A stretch of DNA of 64,000 nucleotides from Acidimicrobiales bacterium (GTDB lineage Bacteria; Actinomycetota; Acidimicrobiia; Acidimicrobiales; Palsa-688), in assembly GCA_036378675.1 (NCBI GenBank), contig DASUWA010000011.1, positions 1 through 64,000 on the forward strand. Direction: 5' to 3'. Positions 1-8,389 of the stretch are shown in pieces. The notes under the pieces are model-generated. The model was not told where the DNA came from. It worked only from the letters and a program-made list of their open reading frames with translations, and did no database searches. The translations under genes were made by a program, and so were the position numbers. Every line of letters begins with the position of its first letter. Positions within the stretch are counted from its first letter, which is position 1.

Positions 1-237
1 GTCCCTCCCGGCGAGAGAAGGACCCAACCCTCTTCACAGCCCCAACAGCCATCCGACCCTCCCGACATCGGCGGCGGCTCAGCGCCCCAGCCGAACCATC
101 CCGCAAACAGCGGCGACCCGCTGCTTCATCGCATCACATCCCGTACGCGGGGATTCGTGTTGCGCTCTAGCTTGGCTGTGGACGCGAGTTAGTGCGGGGC
201 GCTCCAAGGCGCTGTCGGGTAGTCGCCTTGACGGAGG

Positions 238-801
238 TCAGTTTGTGGTTCTCGCGGCATTGATTGAACGACCGATGTCGAGCAGATGATGGTGCCCCTC
301 ATGGGCGACCTTACGGACGATAGCCAGAGTGGTCATATCAAGGTTGCCAAAGGTAACGGCTCGATCCCAGGCATCGCCTGCGATATTGGCCGCTTTCCTG
401 GCGATGCGGTCGGCGTTCGCCGATAGGTCCTCAACTACTTTCAAGAGGTCCTGGCTGTTGTATGAGCTTTCAGAAGCGGTCCGGTCGGGAAGATCCGGAT
501 CGGGGTCGGGTAGCTCTGGGTGCTCCTTGGTGAGCGCCTGGTGAAGCCCCCATCCCCAAAACGCGATGACGTCGCGCATGTGGGCGGCGCACTCGAGCGC
601 CGACCAGGTGCGAGCATCTGGGCGCCGACGCAAGACGATGTCGGGGTCTTCTCCCTCCTGCAGAGCAAGCGCTTCCTTATAACGAGGGCCTAGACCACGC
701 AGCGTTCTTTCGGCGTTCGTGGCCGTGATGGTGAGGCCATCGAAGCCGCATTCCGAGCACTTCTCGGCCTGGGCTGTAGGCCTTGCGGGCGGCTCTTCCA
801 T
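238..801 (-). CDS. DinB-family protein (putative thiol-dependent enzyme)
   Basis: The protein has a DinB four-helix-bundle layout. An N-terminal C-x-x-C-G-F-D segment is followed by a helix with an AAHMRD histidine and a C-terminal HEGHHHL cluster. Together these give the histidine triad that binds a metal in DinB/MDMPI enzymes. In actinobacteria such proteins are often mycothiol-dependent transferases, but no substrate can be inferred here. I chose the ATG at 801 because the conserved part begins about 12 residues later. The frame stays open upstream to a GTG-type start at 942, and that extension looks non-conserved. It is the last gene of a minus-strand run after recQ and a truncated HAD gene. 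Confidence 0.7.
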   Translation of the reverse strand: MEEPPARPTAQAEKCSECGFDGLTITATNAERTLRGLGPRYKEALALQEGEDPDIVLRRRPDARTWSALECAAHMRDVIAFWGWGLHQALTKEHPELPDPDPDLPDRTASESSYNSQDLLKVVEDLSANADRIARKAANIAGDAWDRAVTFGNLDMTTLAIVRKVAHEGHHHLLDIGRSINAARTTN

Positions 802-975
802 CGCCTGCAACGTAGTTCCCCTACCCCGGGTGGTAAAAGAGTGGGGATCTATGCCTGACCGATACCATTCGGAGATCCCGTCGGTGAGTTCCGACCCACC
901 TGGCATCACAGGCCACCTGTCGCCGATCTTTACTGTCACCAACCTGGACCGCAGTTCCTCAGACGTGATCCGCCG

Positions 976-1152
976 TTACAGGATTCCCTGATAAAGAAGC
1001 TGGACTGGCCGCGCGAAGTGGCTGCGGTACTCGTCGGAAGTGATTGAGCGGCCTAGAAAGTCCCGACAACTGGCGCTGGTTGCTTCGACCATGACCTCGA
1101 AGTCATCTAGCAGCGTGCCGTTCCAATCCCACACAAAGTGCGTGATCGCCAC
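976..1152 (-). pseudogene. HAD-superfamily hydrolase, N-terminal fragment
   Basis: About 58 codons survive. They begin with a classical HAD motif I (FVWDWNGTLLDD, nucleophile Asp first) followed by the start of a cap region (ASCRDFLGRSITSDEYRSHF). The frame then stops at TAA, whereas family members are usually around 200-230 residues and need motifs II-IV. The catalytic lysine and the second acidic pair are absent, so the product should be inactive. The frame can be extended to 1185, but GTG at 1152 puts the motif near the N terminus as in relatives. The DinB gene begins shortly downstream, so the missing part was probably removed by deletion. Confidence 0.6.
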
Positions 1153-1374
1153 GACGAACAAGACTATCTGGGCCCCACTATTCATGAATCACGCCGGGGA
1201 GCTACTCGGCCGGTACATGCGGAAACCACGTCGACCCGCGGCTGGTCTGGGTGCTAGACGATGTGACGATCGCCGCCCGCGTCAGTCCAGGTGGGCCTTT
1301 CGCTGCTGCGGGTACGGCGGCCTGGACGTGAGCCGGCTTGGTTTCGCGATCGAACTTGCGACCGGCGGTTCGGT

Positions 1375-2994
1375 CTAAAGGAGGCGTAGCAGACTTTTGT
1401 CACGCAGGATCGACACGAGGAGGTCCCGATATCCGTGGTCGTCGAAGAGAATGGTCACCTGATCTCGGTCGTACCTTTGAATCGTTCCCTCGCCCCAGCG
1501 GTCGGTGGCTACGCGGGCCCCGACCGGGAAGGGCTCCTGCCAGCGGGGGGGCGCAGAGTGCTGACGGTCGTTGTCACAGTTACCGCAGGGACCCGGGTAG
1601 TTCTGCCCGAAGTAGGTCAGGAGAAACGAACGGCGGCATCCGGTGTGCTCGGCGTAGCGGCGCATCATATCGAGGCGAGTGGCCTGGATCTCCTGCTCGC
1701 GAGTCGACTTCTCTGCAGATGCCTCAAGGGACGCAGGAACGCTCATCACATCGCTCCACCGCACTCCCCCGTCGGCAAGCCAGCTGGCGGCTCCGATATC
1801 AACTAGGCGGGCGAGAGCGAGAGTCACCGATCGAGCGCTACGAGTCGCATCGGCGAGATCGTGGGTGCTATTGCCGGCGAGCCCGTCGGCGAGGCGATAG
1901 GCGACTTCGGCGAGGGTTGTCTCAGAGACACGGCTTCTTACCGTGAGGTGTCGAACTACAGCCAGGTCGGGTTCGTGGTACACCAGGCGGGCCTGCGCGG
2001 GTAGTCCGTCCCGAGCGGCCCGTCCGATCTCTTGGTAGTAGGCGTCGATCGATCCGGGTGGATCGGCGTGCACTACCCAACGCACATCGGCCTTGTCGAT
2101 ACCCATCCCGAACGCCACCGTGGCGGCCATGATCCGCGTCGACCCATCGAGGAATGACTTCATGGCGTGGCGCCTGACGGCCATCGGAAGCCCTGCGTGG
2201 TAGAGCGCCACGCCGTGCCCGGCCGCGGCGAGAAGATCCTTGACGCTTTGGGCGCCCGAGCGCGTGGCGGCGTAGACGATCCCTGGTCCCTCGAACTCCG
2301 ATATCGCCCGTTCGATTTCCCGCTGCTTGCCCTCACGGGAGAAGACCCGATGGACGCTCAGGCTTATCTCCGGTCTGTCGAAGTCGCCGATCACCACCTC
2401 CGGGTCCCGGAGGCCTAGCCGCTTGATGATCTCCTCTCGTACCGGCGGTGCTGCCGTCGCAGTCAACGCCATGCGCACCTCGGCGCCAAGCGCATCGGCC
2501 TGAGTGCCGAGGCGCAGGTAGTCGGGCCGAAAATCTTGACCCCACTGGCTCACGAGATGGGCCTCATCGACCGCGAACAGACCCGGCTTGGCCGTAAGAA
2601 GCGCAATCCTGGTCTCCGGGTTGGTGAGCTGCTCGGGCGAGACAAACACAAACTCGTTGGCGTCACCAACGGTTGCTAGCGCCTCCGCTCGCGCCCGGCT
2701 CGACAGCTTGGAGTTCACCACGGTCGCCGAAAGGCCAGCGTCGCGAAGATGTGCGACTTGATCGTCTTCCAAGGCGATCAGCGGAGATACCACGACCGTC
2801 GGGCCGCTCCTCAACAGTCCGGCCAGCTCGTAGATGGCGGACTTGCCGGCGCCGGTTGGCAGCACCGCCACCACGTTGCGGCCTGCAGCAGCGGCCGTCA
2901 CCGCCTCGAGCTGGCCCTGGCGCAGTTCGTGAAACCCGAGCCGCTCCCGGGCTAGGCGCCGGATCGACTGGCCTGTCGGCAGCGTCGCCGCCAT
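1375..2994 (-). CDS. recQ: RecQ-type ATP-dependent DNA helicase
   Basis: This is a 3'-5' superfamily 2 helicase for recombination and repair. Visible motifs are Walker A LPTGAGKS (residues 45-52), the DEAH box (143-146) followed by SQWGQDFRPDY, motif III ALTATA (176-181), motif V FGMGIDKADVRWVVH (295-309) and motif VI YYQEIGRAARDG (319-330). The RecQ zinc-binding cysteines are C453, C470 and C473. A short C-terminal domain (about 490-539) of the DUF3553-like type replaces the HRDC domain of longer RecQ proteins. ATG at 2994 fits the family. The acidic protein gene ends 12 bases upstream, and a HAD fragment and a DinB gene lie downstream on the same strand. Confidence 0.93.
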   Translation of the reverse strand: MAATLPTGQSIRRLARERLGFHELRQGQLEAVTAAAAGRNVVAVLPTGAGKSAIYELAGLLRSGPTVVVSPLIALEDDQVAHLRDAGLSATVVNSKLSSRARAEALATVGDANEFVFVSPEQLTNPETRIALLTAKPGLFAVDEAHLVSQWGQDFRPDYLRLGTQADALGAEVRMALTATAAPPVREEIIKRLGLRDPEVVIGDFDRPEISLSVHRVFSREGKQREIERAISEFEGPGIVYAATRSGAQSVKDLLAAAGHGVALYHAGLPMAVRRHAMKSFLDGSTRIMAATVAFGMGIDKADVRWVVHADPPGSIDAYYQEIGRAARDGLPAQARLVYHEPDLAVVRHLTVRSRVSETTLAEVAYRLADGLAGNSTHDLADATRSARSVTLALARLVDIGAASWLADGGVRWSDVMSVPASLEASAEKSTREQEIQATRLDMMRRYAEHTGCRRSFLLTYFGQNYPGPCGNCDNDRQHSAPPRWQEPFPVGARVATDRWGEGTIQRYDRDQVTILFDDHGYRDLLVSILRDKSLLRLL

Positions 2995-3006
2995 CCTGCC
3001 GGCTCT

Positions 3007-3453
3007 TTACCAGCGGTCGGGGTCGGCTATCGGAGAGTCGTCAAGAACCTGCTCCATGTCGGCGGGATCAGTGTCGATCTCGTCCAACTCTTCGTCGTCC
3101 TCGATATCGGGGGCGTCGAGCGAGTCGTCCTCGGCGAGTGCAGCACCCTCGGCGCCCTCGTCGGGCTGCTCGCCACTACGGCGGTCGGCGGTCACGGGAT
3201 CGACGTCCCAGCCCGCTTCGATGTCCTCAGGATCTTCGGCACGTCCCCACCCGTCTGGGTCATCCATGCCCCGGTCAAGTATCGACATCTGGACTTCATC
3301 CTCGAGGTCGGCCCCGGCCTCCTCCAGCTCGGTCCGATCGGCCGCCACGTCCTCGATATCACGCTGACCAGAGCTGTCGCCGGATGCGTCTTGCTCGTCG
3401 AGAGCTAAATCCAAATTTTCGTCTTCGGGTGGCTGTTCCGGGATATAAGCCAT
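3007..3453 (-). CDS. Highly acidic, probably disordered protein
   Basis: The 148 residues are rich in Asp and Glu throughout, with almost no hydrophobic core, no cysteine and no membrane segment, so the protein is probably unstructured. A central ILDRGMDDPDGW segment faintly recalls small actinobacterial DUF5709-like acidic proteins, but I cannot assign it to a family. The ATG at 3453 is preceded by a GGGGGT ribosome-binding stretch. The gene lies 12 bases upstream of recQ on the same strand and may be cotranscribed with it. Function is unknown. Confidence 0.6.
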   Translation of the reverse strand: MAYIPEQPPEDENLDLALDEQDASGDSSGQRDIEDVAADRTELEEAGADLEDEVQMSILDRGMDDPDGWGRAEDPEDIEAGWDVDPVTADRRSGEQPDEGAEGAALAEDDSLDAPDIEDDEELDEIDTDPADMEQVLDDSPIADPDRW

Positions 3454-3624
3454 GGTGGTCGCGACCCCCTTTGATGAGCTACTTCACAGTGCCACGGATT
3501 CCGTTCTAATCGGAGCTCCGTCAAGCCGAGCACGAAGGTCGCCGAGGGCAGTTGACGAGACCGGGCGGCATGTCCAGACGATCTGGAAGCGAGTTGACAC
3601 AAGGTTCCGAGCTCCGGGCTAACG

Positions 3625-4005
3625 TCAGACCCTTTGGATTGTGACTCGATCAGCTTGATTGGCCAACGCGTTGAGGTCCCCTTCGTCACCGGTGAAAACA
3701 ATCCCACCCGGCTCCGCAGTAGCGACAAGTATCGAGTCGACTGCCGACCCCCGACGGGCCCGAAAGCGAAGCTCCCCTGCCCGCCGGGCTAACTCTTCGG
3801 GCAGTTCCTCAACAATGTCGCAGGTCTTAAGCAGCCGGTTCACATTCGCGTCATTCCGTTGACGCCCGGAGATCGACTCAGCCAGCACCACGGAGGGGAC
3901 CAACGGTGGCCAAAGACCGTCCCGAACGAAGGCCCGAATTGTGGCCACCGCGTCTTGATTGCGCTTAGCCAAAGAACTGAGCCCGCCCGAATCCAGGACG
4001 AGTAT
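3625..4005 (-). CDS. PIN-domain ribonuclease toxin (VapC-like) with no canonical start codon
   Basis: The PIN fold is complete if translation begins at ATA (4005-4003). The four acidic residues then fall at D5 (VLDSGG), E43 (LAES), D90 (VDSIL) and D107/D110 (TGDEGD), as expected for a Mg-dependent RNase toxin of about 126 residues. The antitoxin gene ends four bases upstream and an AAAGGCG ribosome-binding site sits about 10 bases before the ATA. No ATG, GTG or TTG exists between the in-frame upstream stop and TTG 3972, and starting at that TTG would remove the first catalytic Asp. Either a rare ATA start is used or the start codon has mutated and the toxin is silenced. Confidence 0.75.
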   Translation of the reverse strand: MLVLDSGGLSSLAKRNQDAVATIRAFVRDGLWPPLVPSVVLAESISGRQRNDANVNRLLKTCDIVEELPEELARRAGELRFRARRGSAVDSILVATAEPGGIVFTGDEGDLNALANQADRVTIQRV

Positions 4006-4009
4006 TGGT

Positions 4010-4261
4010 TCAGCTCGCCTTTGGAGAATGAGACTTGCCTCTTACGCGCTTCGACAGCGCCTCAGCTCGTGCAACCGCCGCGGCAGACGGCTCGCCCACC
4101 TCATCAACCAACTCGGCCAGGTAGCGCTCCGTCTCGGCGAGAAGCTCGCGGCGACGAAGCTCCGCCCTCACGGCCCCTTGTAGGAGCTCGGAGGCCGGAA
4201 GTCGACGTTCCTTCACCGCCCGATACAAGTCCTCTGGAAGATACACCTGGAGCCGAGGCAT
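4010..4261 (-). CDS. Antitoxin of a VapBC-like pair (ribbon-helix-helix type)
   Basis: The 83-residue protein starts with a ribbon-helix-helix-like strand and helix (PRLQVYLPEDLYRAVKERRLPASELLQ, shown here as two motifs: RLQVYLPEDLY and ASELLQGAV). This is how many VapB/CopG antitoxins bind their own operator. The C-terminal half is a charged helix that would wrap the toxin. ATG 4261 is preferred over the longer 4306 start because it precedes the conserved strand and lies 7 bases after a good -10 box. The toxin gene follows after 4 bases. Confidence 0.72.
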   Translation of the reverse strand: MPRLQVYLPEDLYRAVKERRLPASELLQGAVRAELRRRELLAETERYLAELVDEVGEPSAAAVARAEALSKRVRGKSHSPKAS

Positions 4262-4268
4262 GCGCCTA

Positions 4269-4274
4269 AGTATA
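4269..4274 (-). promoter_or_regulatory. -10 box TATACT, leaderless promoter for the antitoxin-toxin pair
   Basis: TATACT lies 7 bases upstream of the antitoxin ATG, so transcription would begin at or next to the start codon. This is the usual actinobacterial leaderless arrangement. No convincing -35 was found at the usual spacing. Confidence 0.45.
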
Positions 4275-4477
4275 CGCCTCTGCCCCGTCGGTACGCGTCG
4301 CTTCAACAGGCCCCGTTGACTGTCGAATCAGCGAACGAAATGACGACGATCTTGTCCTAGTCCTGTACTACAACTAGTCCAAAGATGCCCCGGAACAATC
4401 GTGCTGGACCGCACCGGCACCCCACCTGACCAGGGAGTTTCCATCTAGACCGGTCAGCAAAGAAGGCCCGGAGCATG

Positions 4478-4514
4478 TATGAGTCCCCCGCTCTAACCAC
4501 TGAGCTACAGGCCC
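4478..4514 (-). pseudogene. 5' half of a tRNA with CAT anticodon (Met/Ile2 type), truncated
   Basis: Read on the minus strand from 4514, the acceptor strand (GGGCCTG), a complete D arm (GCTC/GAGC around AGTGGTTA), the 5' anticodon strand and the loop CTCATA with anticodon CAT at 4481-4479 all match a normal tRNA. From 4477 onward the sequence neither pairs with the anticodon strand nor supplies a T arm or acceptor 3' strand. It is therefore a half-gene cut just after the anticodon, not a functional tRNA. Such halves often remain at the edges of integrated or deleted islands. Confidence 0.7.
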
Positions 4515-4589
4515 TTAGGTACTTCTACCAGCACTCTTGTTGCCCAACTTGGAAGACTAGTTCCCGACGCTTTCCGAGTTCAGAACGGC

Positions 4590-6848
4590 CTAAACACAAC
4601 GCTCCAGCCGGACAATGACGGACTTGGATGTAGGGGTGCCGCTCGTTTCTGCGGTGGACTCCAGGGGAACCAGCACGTTGGCCTCCGGAAAGTAGGTCGC
4701 CGCGCACCCCTTTGGCGTCGGGTATTCGACTACGCGAAACGCTTCTGCCCTTCTCTCTCGATCGGTCCAAATGCTCACGAGGTCCACTAGTTCTCCATCA
4801 CGCAAGCCGAGCACCTGAAGGTCTGACCGGTTCACAAACACCACTCTGCGTCCACCCTCGACGCCCCGATACCGATCGTTGACGTCATACACCGTTGTGT
4901 TGAACTGGTCATGCGAGCGAACTGTCTGGAGAATCAAGTGACCTTCGGGGGCTACAGGTGCGGAGAGCGGGTTCACCGTGAATCTCGCTCTACCCGACGG
5001 CGTGGGGAACGTCCGCGAATCGTGCGGGCCCCGCGGGAGGGTAAATCCCCCAGGCGCCGACACGCGACGTTCGAAATCCTCGAAACCGGGCACCACCCTC
5101 GCGATGTGCTCGCGTATCGTTCTGTAGTCCTCTTGCATCTTCCGCCATCCGACATCTTCACCGAACAACGCCTCACCGAGTGATGCAACGATCGCAACTT
5201 CACTCATGAGTAGAGGAGACGCGGGCTCCAAATGACCTCGGGACATGTGGACGACGCTCATAGAGTCCTCGACCGTCACGAACTGTTCTCCGGAGACCTG
5301 AAGGTCCCGCTCGGTTCGGCCAAGGCACGGCAGAATCATGGCTTCTCGACCATTGCAGAGGTGCGAGCGGTTCAATTTGGTCGCCACGTGGACCGTCAGA
5401 GCGCAGTTGGCCATGGCAGCCTCGGTGACTCCAGTGTCGGGGGAGGCAACCGCAAAGTTCCCGCCGAGCGCGAAGAAGACGTCAACGTGGCCGTCCCGCA
5501 TCGCCCGGATCGAATCGACAGTATCCCAGCCGGATCGACGAGGCGGTTCGAACCCGAATTCATCACCCAGCCGGTCGAGGAAATCGTCCGGCATCCGCTC
5601 CCACACGCCCATCGTCCGATCACCCTGCACGTTGCTATGACCTCGTATCGGCGAGGGACCGGCGCCCGGGCGACCGATGTTTCCTCGCAGGAGCAGAAAG
5701 TTGACGATCTCCCTGATGGTCGCTACCGAGTTGGCGTGCTGGGTGAGTCCCATGGCCCAGCAGACAACGACGCTCCCCGACTCAACGACGCAATCGGCGA
5801 GGGCCTCGATCTCCGCGCGGCTGACCCCGCTCATCGTCTCGAGGCGGTTCCAATCCAGGGACTTCCACGCCTCGACGGCGTCGGCCAGACCTTCGCAATG
5901 CCGAGCTATGAAATCACCATCAAAGACGGATCCCGGCGCGAGAGCTTCGCGGTGAGCTAGGACTCGATTGAGCCCGGAAAAGAGTGCTAAGTCGCCGTTT
6001 ACCCGGACCTGAAGCAGCTCGTCGGCGATAACCGTGCCGCGCCCAATCAGCCCCCGGACTGCTTGGGGGTTGCGGAATCGACCAAAGCCTGCCTCGGGAA
6101 GGGGGTTGATGGCGATGATACGCGCACCTCGTCTTTTCGCATGTTCGAGTGCCGTCAGCATGCGCGGGTGGTTGGTACCGGGATTCTGTCCCGCTATCAA
6201 GATCAGGTCGGCGTGATCGGTTATGTCAGCGAGCGACACGACCCCCTTGCCGACCCCGATCGTCTCGGTTAAAGCGGCCCCGCTCGACTCGTGACACATG
6301 TTCGAACAGTCAGGCAGATTGTTGGTGCCGAGCTTCCGGGCGAGAAGCTGGTACAAGAAGGCCGCTTCATTACTGGCACGACCGCTGGTATAAAACACTG
6401 CCCGGTCAGGGCTGCCAAGAGACTTCAGACGGCCTGCGACGAGCTGAATGGCATCAGCCCATGAGATCGGGCGGTAATGGGCCGCTCCAGGCGCGAGGTA
6501 AGCCGGGTGCGTCAACCGACCCGCACCTTCGAGGTGACGGTCATCCCAATTGCGAAGTTCTGAGACCGAATGGGCGGCAAAGAACTCCTGCCCGATCCGT
6601 TTCCGGGTGGCTTCCCATGCAACAGCTCGGGCGCCGTTCTCGCAGAACTCGGCATGGTTCCGTTCCTCGGGCGCGGGGTCCGGCCAGGCGCAGCTCGGGC
6701 AATCAAACCCATCGACTTGATTCAGTTTCGACAGCGACTTGATCGAACGTGTCGCTCCCATTTCGCGCAGCGATATCCGGACCGCTGACGTGACTGCCGT
6801 GGGGCCTGCCGACGTCTCGGCTGCACCGGTTCGTCGCCGGTTAGCCAT
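4590..6848 (-). CDS. Formate-dehydrogenase-like molybdopterin oxidoreductase (FdhF/YdeP family)
   Basis: This cytoplasmic bis-MGD oxidoreductase has about 752 residues. It keeps the YdeP-type N-terminal DCPSCAWPDP (C50 and C53 from this start) rather than a full 4Fe-4S ferredoxin motif. A molybdopterin-binding body follows (SNMCHESSG, INPLPEAGFGRF, GNIGRPGAGPSPIRGHSNVQGDRTMG) and a C-terminal dinucleotide-binding domain begins near TVRSHDQFNTTVY. Formate oxidation and acid-resistance roles are known for relatives, but the natural substrate is not shown. I chose ATG 6848 because it overlaps the fdhD stop by 8 bases (ATGGCTAA) and removes a non-conserved 27-residue extension reaching 6929. The gene follows fdhD and a decayed mobA. 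Confidence 0.88.
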   Translation of the reverse strand: MANRRRTGAAETSAGPTAVTSAVRISLREMGATRSIKSLSKLNQVDGFDCPSCAWPDPAPEERNHAEFCENGARAVAWEATRKRIGQEFFAAHSVSELRNWDDRHLEGAGRLTHPAYLAPGAAHYRPISWADAIQLVAGRLKSLGSPDRAVFYTSGRASNEAAFLYQLLARKLGTNNLPDCSNMCHESSGAALTETIGVGKGVVSLADITDHADLILIAGQNPGTNHPRMLTALEHAKRRGARIIAINPLPEAGFGRFRNPQAVRGLIGRGTVIADELLQVRVNGDLALFSGLNRVLAHREALAPGSVFDGDFIARHCEGLADAVEAWKSLDWNRLETMSGVSRAEIEALADCVVESGSVVVCWAMGLTQHANSVATIREIVNFLLLRGNIGRPGAGPSPIRGHSNVQGDRTMGVWERMPDDFLDRLGDEFGFEPPRRSGWDTVDSIRAMRDGHVDVFFALGGNFAVASPDTGVTEAAMANCALTVHVATKLNRSHLCNGREAMILPCLGRTERDLQVSGEQFVTVEDSMSVVHMSRGHLEPASPLLMSEVAIVASLGEALFGEDVGWRKMQEDYRTIREHIARVVPGFEDFERRVSAPGGFTLPRGPHDSRTFPTPSGRARFTVNPLSAPVAPEGHLILQTVRSHDQFNTTVYDVNDRYRGVEGGRRVVFVNRSDLQVLGLRDGELVDLVSIWTDRERRAEAFRVVEYPTPKGCAATYFPEANVLVPLESTAETSGTPTSKSVIVRLERCV

Positions 6849-7722
6849 CAAGATCGAATCTTTCCGAATGGGCATAGACATTGAAGGAGTCGCCCCGTAC
6901 GAAACCCGCCAAACCCAGACCGAGGGCATCGGCTGCTTCTACTGCAAGGCTCGTCGGGGCGGACACGGCACATATCGCGCCGATCCCCGCAATGGCAGCC
7001 TTCTGCACAATCTCGAAACTAACTCGTCCAGATACCATGAGCCCGTAGGAAGCGAGGGAGTCACACTGGTCGACGTGCTGACCTGCGCCATGAGATGCCC
7101 CGTTGAGAAGCCAGTTACCAATCACTTTGTCAACGGCGTTGTGACGCCCGACGTCCTCGCGGGCGCAGAACATCATCCCAGTCTGGTCGAACAATCCGGC
7201 AGCGTGGAGGCCCCCGGTCCGGTCGAACGATTTCTGGGACCGACGCAATTGATCTGGCATCGATACAACGACGGATCCTGGGAGACCCCGCGCCGAGCGC
7301 GGGAGAGGCGCGACCACGTCACCGGCGAGAAGGACATCCTCGATACTCGACTTACCGCAGACACCGCAACTGGCACTCGACACAAACGGCCGAGCCTTCC
7401 CGGAGCCGACCCGGGCGCTGCCGACCCGGACCGTCACGGTGTTGTAACGGCGGCGAGGATCCTCGCGGACCCCATCGCAATAGCTAACTGCCTCGATCTG
7501 ATTTGGAAGCACGAGGTTCTCCGTGAAGAGAAGGCCGACGGCGAGCTCGAAGTCGTTTCCGGGTGTCCGCATGGTGACGATCACAGGCTGGGACTGCCCT
7601 CCATGCTCGGCCAGGCGTATCTCGAGTGGCTCTTCTGTAACCACGTGTTCGGGAAGTTCGACACGGTGATCCCGCCGCACCTTGATCGCGCGCAGCGGAG
7701 TGACGGGGACGGGAATGGTCAC
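6841..7722 (-). CDS. fdhD: FdhD sulfur carrier for formate dehydrogenase maturation
   Basis: FdhD moves sulfur from the cysteine desulfurase IscS to the molybdenum cofactor so that formate-dehydrogenase-type enzymes become active. The catalytic pair lies in SASCGVCGKSS (C119 and C122 from this start). The conserved GGLHAAGLFD, REDVGRHNAVDKVIG and VSGRVSFEIVQKAAIAGI blocks are all present. GTG 7722 overlaps the stop of the upstream mobA-like frame in a GTGA, giving 293 residues, the normal family size. The in-frame extension to 7923 lies inside that gene and looks spurious. The downstream molybdoenzyme gene overlaps by 8 bases, so the two are translationally coupled. Confidence 0.93.
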   Translation of the reverse strand: MTIPVPVTPLRAIKVRRDHRVELPEHVVTEEPLEIRLAEHGGQSQPVIVTMRTPGNDFELAVGLLFTENLVLPNQIEAVSYCDGVREDPRRRYNTVTVRVGSARVGSGKARPFVSSASCGVCGKSSIEDVLLAGDVVAPLPRSARGLPGSVVVSMPDQLRRSQKSFDRTGGLHAAGLFDQTGMMFCAREDVGRHNAVDKVIGNWLLNGASHGAGQHVDQCDSLASYGLMVSGRVSFEIVQKAAIAGIGAICAVSAPTSLAVEAADALGLGLAGFVRGDSFNVYAHSERFDLDG

Positions 7723-8096
7723 TGGCGTGCTCGAAGCTCGGTGCGAAGCTGGTCTGGAGTGTCGATGTCGACGAGGCATCCCCGATCCCCAGAGAAGGCC
7801 GCCCACTCGTGCTCCGGAACGTATAACGGTTTGGCTGCGTCGAGCAGGTCGAAGATGGCCCGCCTTCCCGCTTCTGTGAGACCGATCGGCAGATCCATGT
7901 AGCGCGATTGGTACCTCGTGCACAGGTTCACCTCGCGCAAAAGCTGCACGGTACGTTCAGCCAAGTTGAGATCAATTGTCAAGCTTCCGTCGGGATCGGT
8001 CGGGGGCACGCGGATCGCCGCTTCGTCCCGTCCCATGCGCGAACTACGTCTCCCAGTCAGTAAGAGCCTGGCGCAAAGCACCTTCTGATTCTGCAC
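7719..8096 (-). pseudogene. mobA-like molybdenum cofactor guanylyltransferase, internally deleted
   Basis: The N terminus (LLLTGRRSSRMGRDEAAI) is clearly the MobA nucleotide-binding loop, whose consensus is LxGGxSxRMGxDKA. Two key positions are altered: the second glycine is Arg and the lysine is Glu. The C terminus (LPIGLTEAGRRAI...GCLVDIDTPDQL) is the normal MobA end. The middle, which carries the GTP and substrate-binding segments, is missing, so the frame has 125 residues instead of about 190-200. The frame itself is intact from GTG 8096 to the TGA that overlaps fdhD. The product is unlikely to attach GMP to molybdopterin, so another mobA should exist elsewhere if the neighbouring molybdoenzyme is active. 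Confidence 0.65.
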
Positions 8097-8389
8097 CTAG
8101 TGGTTGGACGGATACCAACTGACCGGAGTCCACCTGGTTAGTTAAGGCAACGGGTTCTGCCGTCTCACAGCTGTGACAGCTGCTCCTAAGCCGAAGCACA
8201 GGGCGCACGCGCGAATCGATCCACCCGACCCCCTATCGGCGTTCGGGTCGAAACCTAGGGGCGCTGTTCTCCCAACCCGGCAATGAGGGACAAGCGTTGC
8301 CCGGGTTATCGGGATGGTCGCAGACGATCCTTGGGCTTGAGACTCAGGTCTCCCTTCTGCACTCACCCGGATAGCCATATCATCCGGGG

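Noticed and set aside
1338-3509. Long plus-strand frames opposite recQ and the acidic gene
   Set aside because: Arginine/proline-rich shadows of high-GC minus-strand genes with no family features.
4441-4514. A complete tRNA at 4441-4514
   Set aside because: Only the first 37 bases fit; the 3' anticodon strand, T arm and acceptor 3' strand are missing.
8142-8378. 78-codon minus-strand frame before the AHSA1 gene
   Set aside because: No ribosome-binding site, no domain and unusual composition; treated as intergenic.
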